Positions 1 to 6,317 of a DNA stretch of 19,234 bases are shown piece after piece. Origin of the DNA: Bacteroidota bacterium (GTDB lineage Bacteria > Bacteroidota > Bacteroidia > Flavobacteriales > Schleiferiaceae). The position numbers and the translations under genes are program-made. The notes beneath the pieces were generated by a model. It was not told the DNA's origin. It saw only the letters and a program-made list of their open reading frames with translations, and did no database searches. The DNA is taken from contig PXYR01000020.1 of assembly GCA_003023665.1 (NCBI GenBank), positions 1 to 19,234 of the forward strand, given 5' to 3'. Numbering within the stretch: the first letter of the stretch is position 1; each line of letters begins with the position of its first letter.

Positions 1-1510
1 GACCAATGGTAATGCTACCATAATCATTTTCCCCAAAGGCGCTATAGGATGCTCCGTAAGTCATCCCATGCAGTGCTTGTTCAGCGCTTAATTTTTGGTC
101 AGCCAAAAAGCCATTTTCCGGCCAATTATACTTATCCGTCCTATCTACAGCGGCAAAAAAAGTATGTAATGGATTTATATCCTCAATGGGAAAATCAGTT
201 CCTAGAGCAATTAGACCAGAAGCATTTAATATTCTCTTATAGCTATACGCATGATTCATTCTTTGCGCACCCAATCTGTTTTCTGCCCAATACATATCAC
301 TTGTAGCATGGGTGGGTTGAATAGAAGCAACAATATTTGGATGGGAATAATAGGCGCTGTCTTCCGGAGTCATAATCTGAGCGTGTTCCACTCGAAAACG
401 CAAATCAACGGTGGTGTCCAACTTATTAAAGCTTTTCAATAATATGCGGTGCGCACTATCGCCAATAGCATGAACGCAAAGTTGCCAGTCATTTTTTACG
501 CATCTATCTCTTAGTTCATCAAGTTCTTGTGGACTTAGTAGCGGAAGTCCATAGTGTTGAGGCAGATCATGATAAGGTGCTCTTAATAATGCGCCTCTTG
601 AACCTAGGGCGCCGTCTAAATATGCTTTTACGCTTTGAACTCGCAGCAGGTCTTTGAGTATGGGGCCGTTTTCTTCAAAGTAGTTTAAATCACTTTCTGA
701 ATTTGAAATCATTGCGTTTACCATTATGCCGAACGCTCCTTCTTCCTGCAATGAATCAAGTATCAGGATTTTATCTGTAGATAGACCTGCATCGGTCATG
801 GCTGTTAATCCGTATTTCACCAAACTGTCTTGCGCTCGTAAAAGCGCCTTCCTCCAGAATTTGGAGGAACGTTTGGGTAGAGCAACCAAAGATTCGGCGT
901 TATCTATCAATATCCCGTTTAGGATGGAACCTCCTTCAACTATAAGTTCATTGGATATATTGAAAGCCTGCAGAACCTCTTTATTCACCCAAGCGGCATG
1001 GCCGTCAATTCGCGTCAAATAAATTTTAACACCTTCAAATTGGTCCAAGTCCTGTGAAGTTGGAAATTCTTGATTGGGCCAATCGTTTTGGTCCCAACCT
1101 CTTCCTATAATCCATGGGGTCGAAGGATTATTTTGAATGAAGTCAGCGATTCGTTCAATGCACTCATCTTTGCTAGTAGCACCAAAAAGATTCACCATGT
1201 TGAGCATTTCTGCGTAACCAAATAAATGTCCATGAGCGTCTATAAAACCAGGATATAAATACGTACCAGAAAGATCAATAACCTCGTTAGCAGAGGGCGG
1301 ATTACCCTCTGCAAGAAGTGTTCCCATGTTGGCTATAATACCGTCATTAATTCCTATCCATTGTCTAGGTCCGGTTTTCTCACTATTGGGGATGTTCATA
1401 TCATAGAATACCACATCGTATTGAGGAGTTGCTGTGCAACTAGATAGAATGATTAGCAGCAGCAGGTTATAAACAAAAAAGCCGCGAAAAGTGTGAGAAA
1501 GATTGCGCAT
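1..1510 (-). CDS. YtcJ-like amidohydrolase lipoprotein, 3' end cut by window edge
   Basis: This is a metal-dependent hydrolase of the amidohydrolase superfamily (amidohydrolase_3 / YtcJ type). About 503 codons are visible from the ATG at 1510, and the C-terminus runs off the left edge. A signal peptide with a hydrophobic stretch at residues 13-23 ends in the lipobox L-S-S-C, with Cys25 as the likely lipidated residue, so the enzyme is probably anchored in the envelope. Family marks are the metal-binding D-A-H-G-H near residues 91-95 after 'YPGFI', a 'YLDGALGSRGA' segment, a later 'CVHAIGD' and 'FRVEHAQ' (further metal ligands), 'GTDFPIED' near the end, and 'LSAEQALHGMTYGASYS', which normally precedes the last beta strands. 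About 40-50 residues are probably missing. The true substrate is unknown; YtcJ relatives are mostly annotated only as putative amide or cyclic-amide hydrolases. It is divergent from purL across 55 bases, with no sign of functional linkage. Confidence 0.88.
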   Translation of the reverse strand, partial: MRNLSHTFRGFFVYNLLLLIILSSCTATPQYDVVFYDMNIPNSEKTGPRQWIGINDGIIANMGTLLAEGNPPSANEVIDLSGTYLYPGFIDAHGHLFGYAEMLNMVNLFGATSKDECIERIADFIQNNPSTPWIIGRGWDQNDWPNQEFPTSQDLDQFEGVKIYLTRIDGHAAWVNKEVLQAFNISNELIVEGGSILNGILIDNAESLVALPKRSSKFWRKALLRAQDSLVKYGLTAMTDAGLSTDKILILDSLQEEGAFGIMVNAMISNSESDLNYFEENGPILKDLLRVQSVKAYLDGALGSRGALLRAPYHDLPQHYGLPLLSPQELDELRDRCVKNDWQLCVHAIGDSAHRILLKSFNKLDTTVDLRFRVEHAQIMTPEDSAYYSHPNIVASIQPTHATSDMYWAENRLGAQRMNHAYSYKRILNASGLIALGTDFPIEDINPLHTFFAAVDRTDKYNWPENGFLADQKLSAEQALHGMTYGASYSAFGENDYGSITIG

Positions 1511-1540
1511 TTGATTCAAATGTGTTGGTATTAGAATATG

Positions 1541-1548
1541 TAAATTTG
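1541..1548 (+). promoter_or_regulatory. candidate Bacteroidota -7 element ahead of purL
   Basis: TAAATTTG at this position matches the Bacteroidota sigma-A -7 consensus TAnnTTTG exactly and ends 17 bases before the purL ATG. The usual upstream TTG (-33) is not well placed: the nearest candidates, at 1525-1527 and 1511-1513, give spacers of 13 and 27 bases. The call rests on the -7 match and its position. The leader would be very short. Confidence 0.5.
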
Positions 1549-1565
1549 CACAAAATCTTTTCAAC

Positions 1566-3791
1566 ATGAATAGCACAGCTGTTGCCACTTTGAATCAGGC
1601 CAAAGAAATGGGCCTCCTGCCAGAGGAGTTTGATAAAATCAAGGAAATATTGGGCCGCACTCCAAATTATCTTGAGCTCTCTGTTTATGGCGTGATGTGG
1701 AGCGAGCATTGTTCATATAAGAACTCTATTGTGTGGCTCAAAAAATTGCCTAAAAAAGGTCCTCATATGCTTGTGGAAGCAGGAGAGGAGAATGCGGGTT
1801 TAGTGGATATTGGTGACGGCTTAGCCTGTGCATTCAAAATTGAGAGTCATAATCACCCTTCAGCGGTTGAGCCTTATCAAGGTGCTGCCACAGGAGTTGG
1901 TGGTATAAATCGAGATATCTTTACGATGGGAGCAAGACCTATTGCTCAATTGAATTCTTTGCGCTTTGGAAATCCAACTGAGGAAAGAACAAAATGGCTG
2001 GTGAAAGGAGTGAGCAAAGGTATCGGTGATTATGGAAATAGTTTTGGTATTCCTATAGTTGGTGGTGAGGTATATTTTGACGAATGCTATCACCAAAATC
2101 CTTTAGTAAATGCTTTTTCTGCTGGTATAGTAGAGGTTGGAAAGCAAATATCAGCTACTTCAACTGGAGTGGGAAACCCCGTGTTTATTGTAGGGTCCGC
2201 AACAGGAAAAGATGGAATTCATGGAGCTTCTTTTGCTTCCAAAGATTTGGATGAAGATAGCGCGGAGGACATTCCTTCCGTGCAGGTTGGAGATCCATTC
2301 CAAGAGAAACTCTTGCTTGAAGCTACTATGGAATTATCTGAAACTGATGCGGTTGTAGGTATGCAGGATATGGGTGCCGCGGGTATTACGTGTTCTTCAT
2401 GTGAAATGTCTGCAGCAGGTGAACATGGAATGGATATCTGGTTAGATAGGGTGCCTCTACGTCAAAAAATGGAAGCCTGGGAAATTCTTCTTTCAGAATC
2501 TCAAGAACGAATGCTTGTGGTTGTGGAGAAAGGAAAGGAACAAAAGGTCTTAGATATTTTTGATAAATGGGATTTAGAATGTGAAGAAATCGGCGTTGTT
2601 ACCGAAGGAGGCACAGTAAATTATTATTGGGGCAAAGAGCTCATGGGAAGCATTCCTGCAGATAGCGCAGTTTTAGGTGGTGGTGCTCCTGTATACCACA
2701 GAGAATGGTCAGAGCCTGCATATTATCAAGAGTTTAAGCAATTCAATATTCAATCCATTCAGGAACCTAGCGATTTACTTGCAGTAGCACAGCAAATGGT
2801 AGCCCTTCCAAACATTGCTTCTAAACGGTTTATATACGAGCAATATGACAGTATGGTGGGAACCCGAAATATGAGTACCAATGCACCTACCGATGCCGGT
2901 ATAGTCAATATAAAGGGCACCAATAAGGCCTTAGCGATGAGCGTAGATTGTAATTCGCGTTTTGTGCATGCTGATCCCGAAATAGGTTGTGCTATGGCTG
3001 TTAGTGAAGCAGCTAGAAATATAACTTGTTCTGGCGGCGTGCCTTCTGCGGTGACCAATTGTTTGAATTTTGGTAATCCATATAATCCAGAGGTTTATTG
3101 GCAATTTGTGGGATCAATTAAAGGCATGACTGCAGCTTGTGAGAAATTCGAAACACCAGTTACAGGCGGAAATGTGAGTTTTTATAATCAAACACAAATT
3201 GGTGATACTGTTGAACCTGTATTCCCAACGCCCACTATCGGGATGATAGGAGTTGTAGAGGATAAAAAATACATTACAACACTGGGCTTCAAGGATAAGG
3301 GCGATTTGATTTTTATGATCGGTAGTAATCATGATGATGTTTCTTCCTCACAATACCTGGTAAATATCCATGGCGTTGAAAATAGTTCTGCTCCACACTT
3401 TGATTTAGAAGAAGAATATGCAAATCAAAAGCAGGTACAAATGTTAATTCGCAAAGGGGTAATTAAATCTGCGCATGATTTGAGTGAGGGGGGACTTTTT
3501 ATTGGTCTTTTGGAAAAAGCAATGGTGCATAACCTTGGTTTTGATATTACGCTTCCTGCAGAGTACCGTAAAGATGCCGTGCTATTTGGAGAGGCTGCTT
3601 CAAGAATTATTGTTACGGTTAGTGAAGAACAAAAAGACCCGTTCATTGATTTAATGATGCTCAATGGTTGTGCCTTTGACCTGCTTGGTCACGTAACGAA
3701 GGGAAGTCTCCGCGTGGATGATGAAAATTGGGGTATGGTGGATGATTTTAAATCGATCTATGACCATTCATTGGGTAATCTGTTGTCGTAA
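1566..3791 (+). CDS. purL: phosphoribosylformylglycinamidine synthase subunit PurL (short form)
   Basis: PurL catalyses the ATP-dependent amidation of FGAR to FGAM, the fourth step of de novo purine synthesis, in the cytoplasm. The 741-residue length fits the small PurL of the PurS/PurQ/PurL complex (Bacillus type) rather than the roughly 1,200-1,300-residue single-chain enzyme. The N-terminal 'MWSEHCSYKNS' at about 44-54 carries the conserved His48. 'ESHNHPSAVEPYQGAATGVGG' begins the first AIRS-type ATP-binding domain, and 'GMQDMGAAGITCSS' belongs to its second half. A second AIRS repeat follows, with 'VTNCLNFGNP' and 'TGGNVSFYNQT', ending in 'SAHDLSEGGL'. There is no C-terminal glutaminase domain, so ammonia must come from a separate PurQ, and PurS should also exist. 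Neither lies in this window. The ATG at 1566 follows a -7 element closely and gives the expected N-terminus. The gene appears monocistronic; its downstream neighbour faces it. Confidence 0.97.
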   Translation: MNSTAVATLNQAKEMGLLPEEFDKIKEILGRTPNYLELSVYGVMWSEHCSYKNSIVWLKKLPKKGPHMLVEAGEENAGLVDIGDGLACAFKIESHNHPSAVEPYQGAATGVGGINRDIFTMGARPIAQLNSLRFGNPTEERTKWLVKGVSKGIGDYGNSFGIPIVGGEVYFDECYHQNPLVNAFSAGIVEVGKQISATSTGVGNPVFIVGSATGKDGIHGASFASKDLDEDSAEDIPSVQVGDPFQEKLLLEATMELSETDAVVGMQDMGAAGITCSSCEMSAAGEHGMDIWLDRVPLRQKMEAWEILLSESQERMLVVVEKGKEQKVLDIFDKWDLECEEIGVVTEGGTVNYYWGKELMGSIPADSAVLGGGAPVYHREWSEPAYYQEFKQFNIQSIQEPSDLLAVAQQMVALPNIASKRFIYEQYDSMVGTRNMSTNAPTDAGIVNIKGTNKALAMSVDCNSRFVHADPEIGCAMAVSEAARNITCSGGVPSAVTNCLNFGNPYNPEVYWQFVGSIKGMTAACEKFETPVTGGNVSFYNQTQIGDTVEPVFPTPTIGMIGVVEDKKYITTLGFKDKGDLIFMIGSNHDDVSSSQYLVNIHGVENSSAPHFDLEEEYANQKQVQMLIRKGVIKSAHDLSEGGLFIGLLEKAMVHNLGFDITLPAEYRKDAVLFGEAASRIIVTVSEEQKDPFIDLMMLNGCAFDLLGHVTKGSLRVDDENWGMVDDFKSIYDHSLGNLLS

Positions 3792-3828
3792 AAAAAATAT
3801 TATACTCGATCCATTGAAATAAATTGGG

Positions 3829-4335
3829 TCAATGCAAACCGTTCTCTTTCGAATAGCTTTTGAATCGAAACTCGAGGCTATAAAGAAAAGCTGGATATAT
3901 ATTTAAAGTCTTGCTGAAAGGGTAAGTAATGCTCCAACTTATTAAAACACTTCTGTTTATTGGAAAGCAATAGGCCAATTGCATGGCGGTTTCAATGCGC
4001 ATCTTATTGCTAATATTTGGAGGTTCTTCAGTCTGAACCAACCCTCCTCCGAATTTTAATTTAGAGTTCGTAAAAGGGAATTGCCAAACTTTCAAAATTG
4101 TAAGAGATCTCCAATCATTGTATTTATCTTCTTTCCAAATTGCTCCGCCGTCTGTAAGAGCCTGTCCTTCTATGAATACATCAGGTTTCAATTGAAGTCC
4201 TAGTTTTACACCTGTGTAGGGATAAGCGATTCCTATACTTACATAATTATCACGATTAGAAGCCATTTGTTGATAGCGTTGCGCGTTGATGTTTTTAAAA
4301 GCACAGAGGAGTGCTACAGAAAACAGAAGTTTCAT
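3829..4335 (-). CDS. uncharacterised exported protein, probably beta-rich envelope protein (168 aa)
   Basis: I do not recognise a named family. The 168-residue product has a clear signal peptide (residues 1-18, hydrophobic core 'LLFSVALLCAF') with the A-Q junction typical of Bacteroidota type I cleavage. The mature part alternates polar and hydrophobic residues in short strands ('YVSIGIAY', 'GVKLGLQL', 'KLKFGGGLVQT', 'FLYSLEFRF'). It ends in an aromatic-rich strand close to the C-terminus, which suggests a small outer-membrane barrel or beta-sandwich. It looks distantly related to its upstream neighbour at 4415-5350: both mature proteins begin near 'QR', both contain K/T-L-K-x-GGGL about 70-75 residues from the end, and both finish with a similar strand. 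The two may be tandem paralogues, this one lacking the middle. The stop (TGA at 3829-3831) is 37 bases from the convergent purL stop. An inverted repeat lies 9 bases upstream of its ATG. Confidence 0.7.
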   Translation of the reverse strand: MKLLFSVALLCAFKNINAQRYQQMASNRDNYVSIGIAYPYTGVKLGLQLKPDVFIEGQALTDGGAIWKEDKYNDWRSLTILKVWQFPFTNSKLKFGGGLVQTEEPPNISNKMRIETAMQLAYCFPINRSVLISWSITYPFSKTLNIYPAFLYSLEFRFKSYSKENGLH

Positions 4336-4344
4336 TTACAAAAT

Positions 4345-4366
4345 GTTAAAGAGGTATATCTTTAAC
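4345..4366. repeat. perfect AT-rich inverted repeat (8-6-8)
   Basis: The arms GTTAAAGA (4345-4352) and TCTTTAAC (4359-4366) are perfect reverse complements around the 6-base centre GGTATA. The repeat lies between the stop of the 311-codon minus-strand gene and the ATG (4335) of the 168-codon gene. It could be an operator, a small hairpin in the leader, or chance in AT-rich DNA. It is not a convincing intrinsic terminator, because the stem is AT-rich and no long T run follows on the minus strand. Confidence 0.5.
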
Positions 4367-4414
4367 GTGGTAAATGACTTAGTAGCATTGTTGAAAAACT
4401 TAGGTTTTACACCT

Positions 4415-5350
4415 TTAGTTCAGTTCTATAGATAACCCTACTTGAAAGAAAGGAGCTCTTGAGGCGCTGAAATAATTGAATGTGGGTTGCCACAGTTCGA
4501 GCACTAAATAAGTTTTAGGTAGTAATTTTTGCTGAACGCTAGCGAGAAAATAAGGAGCTGTAACGGAGCGCAGAGATGAGGATAAAGGCGCAACGGTTAG
4601 TCCACCTCCCGCTTTCAAGGTGATTTCGTCCAAATGGTATTTGTATACCATGCCAAGCCATTGGATATCAGCAAAAGATAAATCACTAGGAAAGAGTCCC
4701 CCGTATTTAGTGAAGATTTGACCTCTTAGTGCAAAGTGACTCTTTCTAGATTTGGATAATTCTATTCCTGCGGAGGTGAAAATTGTACCTGAAGAAGCAA
4801 ATGCATCTACATATATAGGGTCTTTAGACCTAAGGGTAGTAATCCCTTTAGATTTTTTGTGCCATTTTAAATCAATAAGAGTAGCGACTTGAAAAAGAGG
4901 ATTTGGCGTGCCCTCCAAAGATTCACATTGGTTTATGATCTGAGTATATGACCCGCCTAAGGAAAGCCAAGGAAGTATTTGATAATTTACCCTAGACAAA
5001 GGTGACAAACTAAAACTTAATGCATCAAAATTAAAAGTTGAATGAATTCCTGCTCCAACACTTAAGCTTAATTTTGATCTAATTGGAACAGTTCGAGTTC
5101 CTCCAAGAAAATAATTAGCTGGACACGAACTTTGAGCTAAGCCAATTACGTTAGAATTTCGGTGGGCTTGTATGTTCCAATTGGATTTGCCCAGTGGTAG
5201 GGATATTCCCAAACTTTGGTTGCTAATACCGAGAGCTCCGTATAATGAAATCTTCTTATTTGAATTTAAGCGCAGGTGTCTCTGCGCCGTTAAATGAGAG
5301 CAAGACGTAATAAAAAGTAGTAACGCGAAGAGTGTACGCATAATTAACAT
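4415..5350 (-). CDS. uncharacterised exported protein, probable outer-membrane beta-barrel (311 aa)
   Basis: I cannot assign a named function. The product is 311 residues from the ATG at 5350, or 308 from Met4 at 5341, which looks the more natural start because the signal peptide then opens with M-R-T before the hydrophobic core. The signal sequence is ambiguous. 'ITSC' matches a lipobox, but 'LTAQ' a few residues later is a classic Bacteroidota type I cleavage site, so either a lipoprotein or a soluble/outer-membrane protein is possible. The mature part consists of alternating short strands rich in Gly, Ser, Leu and aromatics ('LSLSVGAGIHSTF', 'LPWLSLGGSYTQI', 'EITLKAGGGLTVA') and ends with 'FFQVGLSIELN'. 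This resembles outer-membrane barrels such as the PorP/SprF-like family, but I see no decisive signature. It probably shares a transcript with the 168-codon gene downstream, across a 79-base gap holding the inverted repeat. Confidence 0.7.
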   Translation of the reverse strand: MLIMRTLFALLLFITSCSHLTAQRHLRLNSNKKISLYGALGISNQSLGISLPLGKSNWNIQAHRNSNVIGLAQSSCPANYFLGGTRTVPIRSKLSLSVGAGIHSTFNFDALSFSLSPLSRVNYQILPWLSLGGSYTQIINQCESLEGTPNPLFQVATLIDLKWHKKSKGITTLRSKDPIYVDAFASSGTIFTSAGIELSKSRKSHFALRGQIFTKYGGLFPSDLSFADIQWLGMVYKYHLDEITLKAGGGLTVAPLSSSLRSVTAPYFLASVQQKLLPKTYLVLELWQPTFNYFSASRAPFFQVGLSIELN

Positions 5351-5408
5351 TTATTGAAATGAAATTACTACACGAACAAGTTCCTTTTTTAATTCTGAAT
5401 TTTACTTA

Positions 5409-6311
5409 TTAAGAATAATAATAAGCAGCCATTCTAAATGTATTGGCATGGGCTTCTATAATGTGTCGAATTTGAGGACTGTAGCCTCCACCCATACTCA
5501 CGGCAACAGGTACGTTGTTTTTATGACATAATTCAAAAACCATTTGATCACGTCTTTTACACCCATCTATTGACAGGTGCATCCTTCCAAGCTTGTCACC
5601 TTTGATAACATCCACCCCGCTCTGAAAAAAAACAAATTCTGGTTCAACCTGATGGAATAGCTCATTGATATGTTGTTCTAAAATGCGTAGATATTCTTTG
5701 TCTTCAATGCAGTCAGGTAAAGGCACATCTAGATTGCTCTGTTCCTTATGGTAAGGGTAGTTTTTGGCTCCATGCATACTAAAGGTGAAAATTCGATCAT
5801 CCTTTTGAGTTAGGGCTGCAGTACCATTGCCTTGATGTACATCTAAATCAACAACTAATATTTTTGTAATACCATGAAAATCAATGAGGTGATGTGCTCC
5901 AATAACAATGTCATTGAGAATACAAAAGCCTTCGCCTCGATCATAAAAAGCATGATGTGTTCCACCGGCAATATTCATTGAACACCCATACTTCAAGGCG
6001 AATTCAGTGGTGTCAATGGTTCCCTTACAAATGGTGCGTTCTCTATCTACAAGCTGTTGGCTCAGTGGAAAGCCAATCTTTCGTTGCGCTTTCGCGTCTA
6101 ACGTGAGCCTTTTTAAATCAGTCCAATAGCTAGTACAATGCGTTCTAGTAATCTGCTCTTCGGTAAGCATATCTGGCCTAAAGAATGAATGCTCAGGTAA
6201 TGTGCCTTCGTGAACAAGTTGTTCGGGTAGCAAGGAATATTTAGCCATCGGGAACCGATGGTTTTCAGGAAGAGGATGATGGTAAATAGGGGCCCAGGCT
6301 ACCTTTAGCAT
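5409..6311 (-). CDS. histone deacetylase-fold (HDAC/AcuC-like) Zn hydrolase
   Basis: This is a 300-residue member of the arginase/deacetylase superfamily of bacterial HDAC-like amidohydrolases, complete in length. The catalytic apparatus is visible. 'GGTHHAF' carries the His pair (about 119-120). 'DLDVHQGNG' supplies the Zn ligands Asp157 and His159. 'SGVDVIKGDKLG' supplies the third ligand, Asp239. 'GGGYS' carries the transition-state Tyr277. The N-terminus 'MLKVAWAPIY' followed by 'HRFPM.KY..LPEQL' is typical of this subgroup and supports the ATG at 6311. There is no signal peptide, so it is cytoplasmic. Bacterial members remove acyl groups from acetylated lysines, polyamines or other small amides. 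The substrate here cannot be told from sequence, and gene names such as acuC would be over-specific. It starts 6 bases after the pheT stop on the same strand, so it is very likely co-transcribed with pheT. Confidence 0.92.
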   Translation of the reverse strand: MLKVAWAPIYHHPLPENHRFPMAKYSLLPEQLVHEGTLPEHSFFRPDMLTEEQITRTHCTSYWTDLKRLTLDAKAQRKIGFPLSQQLVDRERTICKGTIDTTEFALKYGCSMNIAGGTHHAFYDRGEGFCILNDIVIGAHHLIDFHGITKILVVDLDVHQGNGTAALTQKDDRIFTFSMHGAKNYPYHKEQSNLDVPLPDCIEDKEYLRILEQHINELFHQVEPEFVFFQSGVDVIKGDKLGRMHLSIDGCKRRDQMVFELCHKNNVPVAVSMGGGYSPQIRHIIEAHANTFRMAAYYYS

Positions 6312-6317
6312 GAACGG

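Noticed and set aside
3792..3828. Possible bidirectional terminator between purL and the 168-residue gene, with an 8-base A/T run at 3790-3797 and a CATTGA...TCAATG pair
   Set aside because: The short stem has an 11-base loop, overlaps a stop codon and is not adjacent to the T run, so it is too weak to annotate.
5351..5408. Short AATTC/GAATT palindrome between the HDAC-fold gene and the exported-protein gene
   Set aside because: It is a 5-base AT-rich arm with a one-base loop and no T run, so it is likely chance.
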